64,000 nucleotides of DNA from Cladocopium goreaui. Lineage: Eukaryota > Sar > Dinophyceae > Suessiales > Symbiodiniaceae. The DNA is taken from positions 1 to 64,000 of the forward strand of contig CAMXCT020002691.1 in the NCBI GenBank assembly GCA_947184155.2. The letters run 5' to 3'. Made by a program: the position numbers and the translations under genes. This document shows positions 9,840 through 21,220 of this stretch, in pieces (the stretch's first letter is position 1; the number at the start of each line of letters is the position of its first letter). The notes under the pieces are model-generated. The model was not told the origin of the DNA. It saw only the letters and a program-made list of their open reading frames with translations, and searched no databases.

Positions 9840-10030
9840 AAACCACCTACCAGCAGGGTCATACCTCGATAGTAAACATATTGTTATTATATAATTATTA
9901 ATATTATGGTTATGTAACCAAACAAAATGTAACAAATGTTTGACTGTTCCCTGTCCCATCCCTCAGGCACTTGTTTTTTTTCTGATCCCAAGGTCCATCT
10001 CGATATCGTCCATGGATTGGGACTGGCTAC

Positions 10031-10224
10031 AGGTGCAATTTAATCACACCCACGTGTCCAAGGATTCCCGACTTGGCAATCCGACTCTTGTTTGACCTTC
10101 CAAAATTCTTCAGGGTCTCTACCACTGCCCTTCCCCGCATGGAGTCCCAACACTGTCGATGATATTTAGCAGCAGGTGGTTCCACCTTACGTACAATGTG
10201 TGGGCTGGTGTCAATAAACATAAG
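10031..10224 (-). CDS. block-1 gene exon
   Basis: Acceptor ATTTTCAG, donor CACCT/GTAGCC. Reads LMFIDTSPHIVRKVEPPAAK, YHRQCWDSMRGRAVVETL and GHVGVIKLH. No domain recognised. In block 2 this place holds the exon with KCSGPVSLVTRDRKARANM. Confidence 0.55.
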
Positions 10225-10409
10225 CTGAAAATTGTGCAAATTGTCAATAGCATGGGCTGGGAGTCAGGGGGAGCCAACACCTCTAGAGGCGCAGCACTTT
10301 GAATGAGACCCTCCATTCAAAATGATCTACCTGCGCTGCAGCTAATGGAATTTGCTAGAGCTATGGCGACGACACCTGGATCACATTGGTACCAAAAACA
10401 CATCACTAC

Positions 10410-10493
10410 GGGGCAGCTTTTGGGGCAGCTTTCGCTTTCCCCTTCGCTTTCGCGGGCTTGGGAGGATCCTTAGTGCAAAGGGTGTCAATAGCA
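10410..10493 (-). CDS. block-1 gene exon, lysine-rich KAKGKAK
   Basis: Acceptor CATTTCCAG, donor GCCCC/GTAGTG. Reads DPPKPAKAKGKAKAAPKAAP. Block 2 has ALQAKAGVKAKAKGKAKPKA at 39.3 kb in the same relative slot, which supports homology of the two genes. Confidence 0.55.
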
Positions 10494-10560
10494 CTGGAAA
10501 TGACAGACAAAACAAGTCAACCTCATCAGTTGTATCAACAAATGGAAATAATTGAATAAT

Positions 10561-10632
10561 CTATATATATATATGATATGTGTATATATATTTTTTTTAC
10601 ACATGATATATATATATATATATACACATATT
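10561..10632. repeat. (TA)n-rich intron microsatellite
   Basis: Runs of TATATA interrupted by a T-run. It is representative of dozens of such tracts in both minus blocks, for example at 6256, 8170, 11403, 11455, 16158, 16710, 21296, 21779, 25458, 33906, 34074, 40117, 40188, 52247 and 56047. None of this length was seen in the plus blocks. Confidence 0.85.
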
Positions 10633-10748
10633 TAAATACAGGTAACACTACTTGGGGATGGATGTTTTAACAAGTAACCATTTTGAAAAATGCACGAGTC
10701 TTACAACGAATGGATGGCTATCGAGATTCGATAGCAAGCTTAACAGAC

Positions 10749-10957
10749 CTGCACGTGGTGGTAAATGCAGGAAGGAGTTTTTCAACCGAATCTACAGCAT
10801 TCTTGAGCATCGACTTCATGGCCTCATCCTGTTCAATCTCCTCATCTGACTTTTCTACCATGTAGTGGCTCTCAAGCTCTGCCTTTTTCGATGTCATTTC
10901 ACCTGCACGAGCATCCAACTCAGCCAAGTATCCAGTTTTCATGGACTGCGACCTTAG
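10749..10957 (-). CDS. block-1 gene exon, coiled-coil-like
   Basis: Acceptor TGTACAG, donor GCAG/GTCTG. Reads TGYLAELDARAGEMTSKKAE, then a run of E/K with MLKNAVDSVEKLLPAFTTTC. The heptad-like spacing of L, M and V suggests a coiled coil. Block-2 counterparts are the exons at 39.9-40.4 kb (VGSLRDIFAKLNQISKEF; SRSVAEAVSNSGIAH). Confidence 0.6.
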
Positions 10958-11108
10958 CTGTACATAGCAAATGCTCATGATCGAGAAGGGATGTTGGGGA
11001 TTCCTACAACCCAGGACTACATCCACTGAAATATATCAATATATACAAGAAAGAACATATGCAGATTATGGCACAATGAATGCCAAGTAACAGGGGTGAA
11101 TGTTCTAC

Positions 11109-11395
11109 CTTGTTTCGAAGAACTTTCAAATCTGTGAGCTTGTTGGAAAGCATCGAATTTTTTTGGCCACATTGTTTTTTCATCCCCACAGGTTTCTTGG
11201 GTTTCTTGTCTCTGTGCTGATCTCCAGGCTTGCCATTCCCAAGTTCACGGGTGTTGCGAGGATCAGGCGCATCACCACTGGATCCAGTATTGCCGAATAA
11301 GCCAAACTGCTTAGCTCCCTGAAGCATAGATGGCCTTAGCCCACATGGAAACTGATCGGTTTTCAAAACCTTCACCGGGAGGTACCCAACAATTT
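11109..11395 (-). CDS. block-1 gene exon
   Basis: Acceptor GAACAG, donor ACAAG/GTAGAA. Reads IVGYLPVKVLKTDQFPCGLR, GLFGNTGSSGDAPDPRNTRE, then a basic stretch KKPKKPVGMKK. The basic stretch could be a nuclear targeting signal; this is inferred from composition. Confidence 0.6.
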
Positions 11396-11612
11396 CTGTT
11401 CATATATATATATATACATACATGTTTTTAAATAACATATATACATGTATAACTTATATATATATATATATCAATTTGTCATATGTTATATGGGCGTTAA
11501 TTTTAAAAATGTACATATTTCAAACATACACATTCAAATAATGATATCAGTTTGCACATGTTGATCTTTTACCATCGGGTTGGAAGCAAGATTGAATGAC
11601 GAGGCTGGAATC

Positions 11613-11809
11613 AAAACTTGAAGATAAGGAGCCCTAGCTCTAGGGATTGTTCCTCCGAGAAATCACCATTCATGGTCACTCCTGTCTCCCATTGGTTCTT
11701 CTCTTCATTCTCAAAAGATAGCGAATCGAAGACCCTGTACAGGGCATGATCCTGAGTGGGGGCAGGTTGATACTGCCAAATGCATTGTTGCACACAGCAC
11801 CATACCTAT
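11613..11809 (-). CDS. block-1 gene exon
   Basis: Follows an ATTTATAG acceptor. Reads YQPAPTQDHALYRVFDSLSF then NQWETGVTMNGDFSEEQS. Acidic. No domain recognised. Confidence 0.45.
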
Positions 11810-11837
11810 AAATAAAAACATAAACAAGTTTAAACTC

Positions 11838-12120
11838 AAGGTTCCTTCCCTGGGATGTCGGGGTTGTCCATTACATAGTTCGGTTCATGTGGTTTCTTTT
11901 GGGCTTGGAGCTGCTTCTTGTTTTCGATGATCGTTTCTGCTGCAGTTAACCCATATTTCTCTACGAGCCATGTTTTGTCTTTCATGACGTAGCAACCTCT
12001 CTTCTTCTCTTCCTTGGACCTTTTGGCGTTCAAATATGTGGCTGACCGCATCCAGCATTTGCCGCTCGAGATCCAGTCTTCAAAGAGCTGGGCATTCAGA
12101 AGATGATCTTGGTTGAGCTG
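11838..12120 (-). CDS. block-1 gene exon
   Basis: Opens after AAACTAG. Reads LNQDHLLNAQLFEDWISSGK, MRSATYLNAKRSKEEKKRG and MKDKTWLVEKYGLTAAETII. The pattern of a basic K/R stretch followed by an aromatic residue and EKYG is a recurring one in dinoflagellate proteins as I recall them. Function unknown. Confidence 0.6.
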
Positions 12121-12626
12121 CTAGTTTGGGATCTGAAAATGGTTTGATAAAATCCCATATACCATGTATTTTGTCTAATTATTGTACTCTTCCAAAAATT
12201 ATTAATTTAGCTACTTCCAAAATTATATATATATATATCTCCACTGCCAGTGATTTGGCTAGCCCAAGATTTGAGCAGGACTGCGCTGTTTTAACAGCAG
12301 ATCCTTATATATGTGCAGCCAAGATACTGTGACCTTTGTTTTGCGCCGATCTAACCACTTCATCTGGTGCGTGGCCTGGGCTGTGAATGCTACTAGCTTG
12401 AAGTATACAATGGTCAAAGTTGCTTGCAGGGGAAATAATATGTTTATTTAGTTTGTCAATTATATATAGACTTGAACTACCCCATTTGTTATCACATAAT
12501 ATTATTTATTTATTAATTTTTTACAGGTGGCAACCCCGTATCAAACCCAATCAGAAGTATTTCAAATATTCTGAAAACTGCGCTATCATAGTTATATCTA
12601 GTAATATTTTATGATATGCAGTCAAG

Positions 12627-12800
12627 ATACGAAGGCTTCTGTTGAAGGCCACCTTCTCATTGTGTCGCAAACGCGCACAGCGTTGCGACCATGTCTCCAT
12701 CCTCCCATTGGGGCCCTGATACAGATAAGTTCCATCTGGTTGAAGCTCAGCACCATCATCATTGAGGTGATGCTCTGCCTTCGCAACAAGTCACAGATGA
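12627..12800 (-). CDS. block-1 gene exon
   Basis: The minus frame reads AEHHLNDDGAELQPDGTYLY, then WSQRCARLRHNEKVAFNRSL. The plus frame over the same stretch is a shadow. Splice sites approximate. Confidence 0.5.
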
Positions 12801-12990
12801 ATTGGGTAATACTTATATACATAAGAAACCAAAATCACCCTTCACACATAGAAACCAACATATCACATGTTTTTCCCATATTATTTTGGAGATGCTCATA
12901 AATTATTATTGCGCTCTCCCTGTTGGCAATATTCATTGGAATAACTGACTTATCATTGCTCCTGGGTCTGATGTGTGTGTGTGTGTAGGC

Positions 12991-13080
12991 CTGGAGCTGG
13001 GTAGTGTCCTTCCTCTCCATCACCTTGACCGCTGCTCTCACTGCCTCTCTTGGCAGGTCCGACGAGGCCGAAGACAATGC
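12991..13080 (-). CDS. block-1 gene exon with probable GC donor
   Basis: The acceptor TTTTTGCAG and donor CCAG/GCCTAC give exactly 30 codons: LSSASSDLPREAVRAAVKVM, then ERKDTTQLQ. A GC donor is within the normal range for dinoflagellates. Confidence 0.55.
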
Positions 13081-13161
13081 CTGCAAAAAGTAGCTGACAA
13101 GGCGTGGACAGGGTGAGGGGACAAGTTTCGAGATATTATCATCAGTCAATATTTATTTATA

Positions 13162-13392
13162 TATATATAGTATATGGATATGTATCTGTAAATATGAAAA
13201 CCGAGAACAAATCGCAACAGCTAGATAGAACGATTGATAAATAGATTGATATATATATAGATTGATAGGTTGACAGGTTGATAGACTGATAGATAGAAAG
13301 GTAGAAAGGTAAAAAAACATATAGAAAGATAGAGGGATAGAAAGATAGAAAGGTAGAAAGATAGAAAAATAGGTAGATATATTAATCAACAC
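13162..13392. repeat. (GATA/GAAA)n tetranucleotide tract
   Basis: Imperfect GATA and AGAAAGAT repeats in an intron. The minus frame through it (Y/L/S-rich) is an artefact of the repeat. Confidence 0.8.
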
Positions 13393-13411
13393 ATACTTGA
13401 TATATACATAG

Positions 13412-14421
13412 CTAAAGTGGAATCATGCATCCAGCTGTGTTGGAATCGTTTCTCTCCCCCACCTTGGAAACTGAAGCTTCGCACAAAGCAAGCAGAGCTG
13501 ATTTCATGGGACCATCCTCCATGCCATTGATGTGCTTCAATGCTGTCTCTTCCGGGGTTGGCTGGGTCATTTCCACTTGCTTGGGGGCACCACCATCGGG
13601 TTCAGTTTGTTCAACTTTAAGCTCTCCATCTCCCATGGTCTCATCAGCTTTCGTTTTACTTTCTGGGGTCGTTGGCAAGGACCTTTGAGTCTGGGCATCT
13701 TGAGGTTGCGGGCTAGGCGAAGCTTCTTCCCCCAAAATCAAAGTCTTGGAGTTCAGCCAAGGGCCATTGTCCCCAGAAGGGGTGGGGCAATTCGACATCA
13801 ACTGCTCGAGCTCTTCCATCAGTGGATCTTCATCCACATGAACCACATCTGGTTCATGCTGGGCGGCATCGATGATCATATCCATGCGCTTTCGGATCTC
13901 CAAGTTTACCATGCTCACCCGATGTTGAACTTCTTTGGTACTGGATTGGATCACTTCAAGTTTGCCCTCTTTCCAAGTGTTCAAAGATTCTTTTCGGGCT
14001 TCCAACCCTGCTTCATTTTCATTCAGTTTTCCAACCATTTCCCCTAGTTTTTCCGACATCTTGGCATAGGCCGTAAGAACAGATGCTGTTTTCACACCTT
14101 CATCCTTCTGAGTTTCCTTCAGTTCAACACCCAATCTGTCCCTCTCCTCTAGCAAGAGAACCAGCTGCTTGCAATGGGGGGCAATCAGGGGATCGGTCTC
14201 GATAACCCAATCAACCCCAGGACCATGCCACTCGAACATCTTACACATCCACTCCTCAATTCGCGTGTGTAAGACCTCCCTGTCATGCACGTCATGTTCA
14301 CCAGCAAGCTGTCGCATGAACAAGTGACTTTCAAGCCCCATGTCAGGGATGGTGGTCGTGGTCTCGGTTCTGCGAATTGAGGCACCTGCCGGAGTGGCTG
14401 TATAGTGGGGAAGGGAAGAAG
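13412..14421 (-). CDS. block-1 large coiled-coil exon
   Basis: The longest exon of block 1. It opens after CTGCTGCAG and stays open to a stop at 13412. The N-terminal part has TRIEEWMCKMFEWHG and LVLLLEERDRLGVELKETQ. The middle has a long run of E/K heptads (KMSEKLGEMVGKLNENEAGL; KEVQHRVSMVNLEIRKRMDM) typical of a coiled coil. The C-terminal part is S/P/E-rich and probably disordered. The last frame segment may run into an intron, so the stop is not certain to be used. No named domain. Confidence 0.65.
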
Positions 14422-14532
14422 CTGCAGCAGGTGAGAACAATATAAAACAGGTTGAAGCCCACATCTAAGAAATATAAAATGGGCAGATGGTAATTCTTGT
14501 TTGTTGTCTTAGCACCGATTTTTGCACATCAC

Positions 14533-14652
14533 CCAGGTTGCATACCACTGCATGCAATTCGGACCTGGTTCTTTCTCAGCTGGAGGAACAGGAGGACCAT
14601 TGCTTTCGGGATCAGCAACAGTTGGCTCTGTCGGAACATCTTTCGGAGTGTC
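14533..14652 (-). CDS. block-1 exon, proline/glutamate-rich
   Basis: Acceptor ATCCTAG, donor CTGG/GTGATG. Exactly 40 codons reading DTPKDVPTEPTVADPESNGP, then EKEPGPNCMQWYATW. Confidence 0.55.
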
Positions 14653-15259
14653 CTAGGATCCATGGTGGTCAAATAATGAAGTAATATATGTTCAAAACTC
14701 AAGGGGGAATACATGGTGATATATAATGATGATAGTAACGAGAAAAATGTGGGGTCATGAAACAGACTTGGAACAAGAGTGGACCACCCCATACATTGTG
14801 GAACTCCAAAATATATGTGTATATATATATATATTAATTTATATGTGTGACCCATGTGGATTTTTTCCCTGTAAAGCTACCACCATGCAATAATGCAATC
14901 AAATGATCCAGATACAAAGCCGACGAAACAGGTATATAAATAAGCATGGATGCACTCAGCTCTGACCTATTTAAACGTTTGTGCTGGACACCAAATTATA
15001 TTTGGGCCACCCAGAATTCCCCAAAGCCTCCGCAAGTAGGACCCCCCCATGTTTACCAATGTAGGTTGGTTTCCTCATTCCCCATATCAAGATATCCAGA
15101 AGCTTCATCCATTCAAAGTTGGAAAGTTGGAAAGGAGCCCCATCCATTCTCAAATTCCCCGGACCCCACATATTGTTTTAAGGGTAAGGCTATCTATATG
15201 CAATAAAGCGTCATCGGCCTGCTCAATCTCAACTTGCATTGGGTCATCTGGTCGCTGGC

Positions 15260-15500
15260 TCTCTTCTGCAGGTTCTTGCTCTTGGGTGTCTTGAATCTGA
15301 ACCAGACGCTGAGGACTGCTGACTTTGGTCTTCTTGGTTTCGGGGGGCTCTTGACAGGGGTTGCATTTTTCAACGGGGTTGCTGGCTTAGATCTAACCTT
15401 AGATCCTTTCGCTTCATCCCTAGGTGCAGGGCTCATTGGAGTCACATTCTTCCTAGCTTTCTGAGGGGTTGCCACTGCAGCTGGAGTCTTCGCAGCAGCA
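15260..15500 (-). CDS. block-1 exon, lysine/proline-rich
   Basis: The minus frame reads KTPAAVATPQKARKNVTPM, SKVRSKPATPLKNATPVKS, then PPKPRRPKSAV. The TP/SP-K repeats resemble histone-H1-like tails, a similarity of composition only. Ends approximate. Confidence 0.5.
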
Positions 15501-15769
15501 TCCGGAATACCTTAGGTTCATGATCAGGCTAGTGGACATCGTGGCACTGTCAATAGCCAAAAAGCTCAAAAACGCAATTTCCTTTGGTGGGAAACCAAGA
15601 GGAAAACTGAGATCACACGACATTGGTCTTTGCAATGGCTCTGGTTTTGGGGATGACTACATATTATGTTCTGAGATTTCTCCCAAAGTACCATGTATTG
15701 ACCACATTGGTTTCATGTCAGAACCCTACACACACATGTATATCAAGACCAACCAGAAAACCACAACTG

Positions 15770-16200
15770 GGTGATGCTCTCATTTCTAAAATACTACATT
15801 ATATATGACATTATATTTCATTATATGATATTAGATCCATTAGTTTATATTATTCTTTATATAGTATCATGTTCTTTTATATGATACTAAATATATACTT
15901 ATTAAATGAGATTAGATTAAATTAATGAGATTTAAAAGTATATAGTGTTATTAAGTTATGTTTTAAATTGCATGCATATATATGATGAGACATTGTATTA
16001 TATTATTTTATTGTATATCATTATATGATATGATATGGCTTTCTCAAATCCAAACATCATGTGCCCCAAGCTTAACATTTTAAAAGTTTTAAGGTTGCTT
16101 AGGGCATTCCTGGGGATCCCTATATATTATTTGTTGATATATCTATATATTCATCCTATATATATATATATATATATATTATACAAAGTTTTAAAGTGCA
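15770..16200. other. AT-rich intron, no exon seen
   Basis: About 430 bases of nearly pure A/T with TATA and ATTATATGA motifs. It ends in a (TA)n run near 16158. Nothing coding is visible. Confidence 0.6.
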
Positions 16201-16317
16201 TGCAGCCATGATTTGGAGGTTTCCTCTATGTACTCCCCAATAATTGGTTTTAAAAGCATATACCGTCTATTTTGGGGTACCCACATTTTAGGAAACCCTG
16301 GCTTGGTGCCAAGACAC

Positions 16318-16444
16318 CTGTTTTCACCAAGCGTTCCTCAAAAGCCCTCATCTCCTCATCCTCGTCGAAGTGGTCAGCAGACGAATGCGCCTTGCTCCCC
16401 GCAGGAGGCGCAGCAACTTTCATCTTCGGGGGTGCCTTTGCAGC
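16318..16444 (-). CDS. block-1 exon, acidic
   Basis: Acceptor TGCTGAG, donor AACAG/GTGTCT. Reads AAKAPPKMKVAAPPAGSKAH, then DHFDEDEEMRAFEERLVK. Confidence 0.55.
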
Positions 16445-16815
16445 CTCAGCAGGTCACAGGGCCAAGATTGGTGGATCCTGGGTGGAAACTTAAAGGTCTC
16501 ATTCATGGTTTTCTTCCGCAATTTGTGGGGTTTTCCCTGCATGATGATCAAAAGAAAATTATATATATATAAATAAATATATGCCCGACTCATTCATACA
16601 AGTGACAGCTTTTTTTGCAACTGCTGGTCTTTTGGACATGTGCCACCTGCAGCAGCTTTGAGAAAGCCGACTAAACATAATGGCATATGGTTTCCAAGCT
16701 ATCTGGATATATATATATATATGTATATACATATATATATGTATATATATATATATATATATTTATGGATCTATCTAATTCTTTACTTTTTTCCCCACCT
16801 GCCAGGTGAGGGTTG

Positions 16816-17040
16816 TTAGATTTTATCAGAGCTGTTCTCCTCCTCCTCCGCCTCCGCATCCTCCTCCTCCATCTCCTCCGCCTCCTCCTCCTCGCAGTCC
16901 AGATCCCAACCGCGACTTCCAGATCGAATGCCAGAAGATATGTCAGATAGAATGCCAGAAGATATGCCAGATAGAATGCCAGATAGAATGCCAGAAGATA
17001 TGTCAGATAGAATGCCAGAAGATTTGCCAGTAAGAAAATG
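16816..17040. repeat. 24-bp tandem repeat beside a GAG-rich tract
   Basis: A 24-bp unit, GGCATTCTATCTGACATATC plus TTCT on the minus strand, is repeated about four to five times at 16925-17030. Next to it is a (GAG)n-like tract at 16838-16900. The minus frame gives GILSDISS repeats followed by an acidic run; the plus frame gives proline runs and MPEDMSDR repeats. Either could be part of an exon; neither is secure. Confidence 0.6.
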
Positions 17041-17339
17041 TATAAATGTCATGGTGGGGATCACACGAAGTAAAGTAATTTTGTTTATCTATATCATATT
17101 AATATTGCATATTATATATATATATTATGCTTAGGTGTCATATATATATATATGTACAGGTATATGTGTTCAAAGGGAAATCACATAACTTCGGGGACCA
17201 TCAACCTGAATCCAACGTTCCTAACTACTTTGATCTACAATTAAGTATCTGGCTGGTGTTTATACGGTATAGGTACCTAGAATGGGAATGCATAAGATGG
17301 GATGAATCCTCAATATTTGTAACTTGTTATCAAAAGGCA

Positions 17340-17507
17340 TACCAGCAGAGGTTGAAAGTCCTTATAACATATTTGTTTCAAGGGGTTCTTTTCAAGGTCC
17401 AAAAAAAAGCGTACCACCAGCTTATGGATATTTTCAACATCTGCTGGCAATTTGTTGTGAGATGTTTGGGTATATTCCTGTGAGAGGCCTGCTTTGTCTT
17501 TTTTCAA
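17340..17507 (-). CDS. possible block-1 exon
   Basis: The minus frame reads SQEYTQTSHNKLPADVENI, then HKLVVRFFLDLEKNPLKQI. Protein-like, but splice sites are not clear. Confidence 0.35.
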
Positions 17508-17674
17508 CCATCATCCTTCCCTCAACATGGTCCTAGAATCAAAACCGCTAGTGATTAATACCATCAACACTTGGCTAAAGAGTACGCAGCCCATCCCCAA
17601 AACCAACAAAACCATCAAAAACTTACCACAAAGCCCAACCCGGTTTGAAATTTAGTGATTTTTGAAGGCGTCCT

Positions 17675-18045
17675 TTCCCATTCACTCTCCCAGCTTCCCT
17701 TCTCCCCTCGCCCACCCCCACACCACCCCAACCAGGCAGCCCCACAGCCCCCAGGGGGGTGCCCCCAGGCTCACAGCCCCCAGGGGGGTGCCCCTCCAAC
17801 CCAGGCCCCTCCCCACCCTGGGGGGCCTAACGAAATCTAACGAAATCTAACGCCCAAAACTGCCTCAGGAAGCTTTTCTAACGAAATCTAACGCAAATCT
17901 AACGCCCCAGCAGGGGCCAACCCAGGCCCCTCCCCACCCTGGGGGACCTAACGAAATCTAACGAAATCTAACGCCCAAAACTGCCTCAGGAGGCTTTTCT
18001 AACGAAATCTAACGCAAATCTAACGCCCCAGCAGGGGCCAACCCA
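17675..18045. repeat. 121-bp tandem duplication, C-rich with CTAACGAAAT motifs
   Basis: Units at 17796-17916 and 17917-18037 are nearly identical, and a truncated third begins at 18038. Each unit holds CCACCCTGGGG, then CTAACGAAAT and CTAACGC repeats. A separate pair of CAGCCCCCAGGGGGGTGCCC segments lies upstream. It stands out as a C-rich island in AT-rich DNA. Confidence 0.85.
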
Positions 18046-18722
18046 GCCCCTTTTGCTACTTTTCAGGGCCCATCCCGGCCGCCCCCACACCCCGCAGCCT
18101 CGAGGATTGAAAGGGCTCCAAGCCACCAAAAGCCACCAAAAATGGCTATGGGTGCCCACCGACAATGTTGAAGTTGCAGGATATTTTTGTCACAAACGTG
18201 GTTCTCGCACTTGGGGTGTGGCCTATAGATGGAGGAACAAGAGAAAAGAAGTAGGAAGAGCTGAAAAAACATATCAAGCCAAGAAAAGCCTCAAGTATAT
18301 TGGTAGCTGCGCAGACAAGAGAGAGAGGGGGAGAGAGAGATAGGCCACACCGAAAAAAAACAACTCGTGACATTCAACCACAGGTGTTTTGTTGCACCCA
18401 CACGATGATGTTCATTCCAACATGCCCGGCGTAACAAACATCTGATCTCATTTTCCTGGCTGGCTACAGGTCATGGTAAAACATCAATTCACAGCAGCCC
18501 CGAATTAAGGCAGCCAATTATTGGCAAACAGCCGGGCTATGTTCCATGGGGCCCATATGTGTAGGTTGCAACCAAAACAGGAGCAGCATTCAAACCCTGG
18601 TTGAATGGAATTATACCTTGGGAACTAAAACGAGTGACTTAACACATTCATCGAATTTGTTAACTAATATGTTCAGGTCCACTGAAAAGAAATTACTATA
18701 GATTGAAGGGCCCTGCAGCTAC

Positions 18723-18935
18723 ATCCATTCGGATCTCGCTCTTTCAAAACAAGCCCGTGATGGCTCAATTTGCAAGGGAATTATCGGGTCAGGAACAAAC
18801 TCACCCTGCTCCACAGCGTGTTTGACCAAAGTGAGGATTGGCTCCAAATTGGCCCTGCTCCAATCCACTTCCTGGGTCGGTGATTGTTGGTGCCTTTTGG
18901 ATAGAGGGTGCCATAACATTGGTTTTGGCTGCTCC
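18723..18935 (-). CDS. block-1 exon
   Basis: The minus frame reads DWSRANLEPILTLVKHAVEQ, then PIIPLQIEPSRACFERARSE. Protein-like, no domain recognised. Confidence 0.4.
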
Positions 18936-19274
18936 TAGGTCGGAATCTGCCAACCCACAAAACATGCTACATAAATACATATAATTACAATGTGGGGCCC
19001 CCTAGCTAGCTAAGTTGATTTATAACTCCATTGGCTATGGTTTATAATTTTAAATGCTACTTATAACTTATACCTATAGTTAATGGTGTTTTTAAACAAT
19101 TTTATAACTGGAGGGCCCACATTGTAGATCCTGCAAGTCTTGAATCCAGGTAATTAATATTTGACTTGAACATCCAAAATACATTTGTAGTAGTATTGAT
19201 AGCTTTGCATCCAACCCATCCCAACTCCATCCAACCCTATCCAACCATATACAGCTTTAGACCGTACTTTGTGA

Positions 19275-19370
19275 CTCCGGCCAAGGCTCGTGGAAGCCAG
19301 CAGAAATCAATGCTGTGAGATCTGGAAGGGGCGCATCACTCTCCTTCGAGGCGGTATGGTTCAGGGAGGG
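19275..19370 (-). CDS. block-1 exon, small
   Basis: The minus frame reads LNHTASKESDAPLPDLTALI, then SAGFHEPWPESQ, before CACAAA/GTACGG. Confidence 0.4.
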
Positions 19371-19421
19371 GATGCAATGTGGCCAATTCAATAGGTTGCA
19401 AAGGTTAAAAAAACGTTGGGG

Positions 19422-19637
19422 TTACTTGCGCACTACAGCTACGGTGCTGTGGATGAGTGCATGGTGGTGATTATGGGCAGGATAACATGCTACGATGTAC
19501 AGTGGCTTCCCGAGTTTGACGGGAACGATGCGCACTAAGTGTTTCTCTTCGAAGGTAAGCGCTTTGCAATCATGCTCTACACCGTGAAAGATTAATTCTT
19601 GCAAAAGACGGCCGACTTGAGGCAAGGCGCCATCCAA
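19422..19637 (-). CDS. uncertain frame, both strands open
   Basis: The minus frame has GRLLQELIFHGVEHDCKAL and IVPVKLGKPLYIVACYPAH. The plus strand nearby (19599-19735) is also open, with AILEPKSRGYDAELRIST and a run of leucines. I cannot decide which, if either, is used. Confidence 0.25.
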   Translation of the reverse strand: MDGALPQVGRLLQELIFHGVEHDCKALTFEEKHLVRIVPVKLGKPLYIVACYPAHNHHHALIHSTVAVVRK

Positions 19638-19735
19638 GACACATTAAGATCAGCAATCCTCGAGCCGAAGAGCCGAGGGTACGATGCAGAACTGCGCATA
19701 TCCACCTTGTTGCCACTCCTCGGCGCAGAGCAGAG

Positions 19736-20065
19736 ATGGATGGATGGATGGATGGATGGATGGATGGATGGATGGATAGTGATATATATCTATAATAGAT
19801 AGGTAGGCAAATAGATAGATCGATAGATAGATAGATAGATGGCTAGGTGGATGGATAGATAGAGAGATAGGTAAACTGACTGGTTGATTTTGATAGATTG
19901 ATAGATTGATAGGTTGATCATGTGATATGACATATTGATAGATATGTTGATAGGTTGGTAGGTTGGTAGATTTCTATATATAGGTGGCTAGATAGCTAGA
20001 TAGCTAGAAGCTAGATGATAGCTAGACAGCTAGATAAGCAAATAGCTATAGATAAATAGATATAT
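19736..20065. repeat. (GATG)n and (GATA)n tract
   Basis: A clean GATG run at 19738-19778 decays into GATA, GATT and GCTA variants. Confidence 0.85.
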
Positions 20066-20250
20066 GTTTTGTTCAATATACAGCTAATGTGTATGTCTTA
20101 TTCAGTGGGCGATCTCTCAATTTAACCCAGGGAAAAAACAATGATTATAGACCGATATAAATAGAACAACCTGTCTCAGGATAGCCTCACAACTCCAAGG
20201 CGGAATTCCTTCTGAGGTGGCATTGTTGCTTCATAATTTTTCTGAGCCCC

Positions 20251-20400
20251 CTACACAGTCTTTTTGCCTTGCTTAGAGATGGCAACCTTGACCATGGACT
20301 TGTTGAGTATCTCCTTCCGACATTTGATGACCTCACGTAGTTCCCTCGTCATGGGCTCCGAGAGCAGGTGCATATAAGGCCTAGGCAAAATGCTAGCTGT
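20251..20400 (-). CDS. PC/IENP-family gene, 3' exon
   Basis: The minus frame reads ILPRPYMHLLSEPMTRELRE, then VIKCRKEILNKSMVKVAISK. It follows the two exons at 20.46-21.22 kb. The block-2 counterpart (46.8-46.9 kb) ends in AGRKRVVRYSDMGDHPVK. Confidence 0.45.
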   Translation of the reverse strand, partial: TASILPRPYMHLLSEPMTRELREVIKCRKEILNKSMVKVAISKQGKKTV

Positions 20401-20461
20401 ATATATATATATATGACCGAGCGTTTGGGCTTCCAAAAACTGCATGTGTAGTATGTGATAC

Positions 20462-20642
20462 CCTGAGCTAGGCGCAGATTGCCATACCCAAGTTCACGTT
20501 TCAATGACCAACCACCAAAAGCTCCCATCCACCTCAGCGCTTTGTAAAGCCAAAGATCTTGATACAGGAGCCACTGGACAACTGCAACTGCATATGGAAT
20601 GGTTTTCTTCTCGAAAATTATGCTTTTCCCCATGTGTTTAAA
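20462..20642 (-). CDS. PC/IENP-family gene, middle exon
   Basis: Acceptor TATACCAG, donor CAGG/GTATCA. Reads KKTIPYAVAVVQWLLYQDLW, then WMGAFGGWSLKRELGYGNL. The W-M-G-x-F-G motif followed by a basic residue and 'YGN' is, as I recall, the usual second landmark of this family. Confidence 0.6.
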
Positions 20643-20722
20643 CTGGTATAATTTCGAGATGAACACCAATCAATATTACGCATAGATTTTGATTTGTGCT
20701 TTGAAACAATTATGGCCCAGAC

Positions 20723-21220
20723 CATCCAGTCCGGGATGAGCCAAGGAGGTGCTTCAGGGACAACAGGAACTCCAGAACTGGAAGATAGCCACACTTGCTA
20801 TTTCCCGGGTTTTCTATCAACCAAAGTACTTGCCTTGCCAAAGCTAGGCAAATAAGTAATCCAGTCCTGTAGGCCAGCTCATTTCCTTGAACCACGAACC
20901 CAACAGTTTCATCCCCAAAAGGGCGTTCTTCTCCCCGTTTGTGTAAGCTTGAGGACATAAAGGTATGGGAATTACATGGGAGCCCGACCCAAAGTAGACC
21001 ACGGCGTCGTACCCGAAGACACGTTTTGACAGAATTGAGGAAGCCATAGGTAGATTGCAAGTTCTCTATCACATTCTCCCGCAGATAATCAAAGCCTTGC
21101 CTTGCCCAGGTTAAATACATATTTTGGATCTGGCGGAAGGGAATTGATAAGAACACAGTTGCCATTCCAGAATTCAAGCTCCAGTTATTAGTTCTGTCAT
21201 TGCTAATATTTGAACATGAA
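20723..21220 (-). CDS. PC/IENP-family gene, main exon
   Basis: Opens after CTAATTGCAG, donor GGATG/GTCTGG. Landmarks in order: GLLWVGLPCNSHTFMSS, then HKRGEERPFGDE, then LALARQVLWLIENPGNSK. This family is widespread in dinoflagellates as I recall it, and unnamed. The order of a PC-x-S motif and an IE(N/Q)P motif recalls motifs IV and VI of C5-cytosine methyltransferases, but no SAM-binding motif I is seen here. Block 2 carries a diverged copy at 47.5-48.0 kb (VFYIIEQPQSSLLF). Confidence 0.6.
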
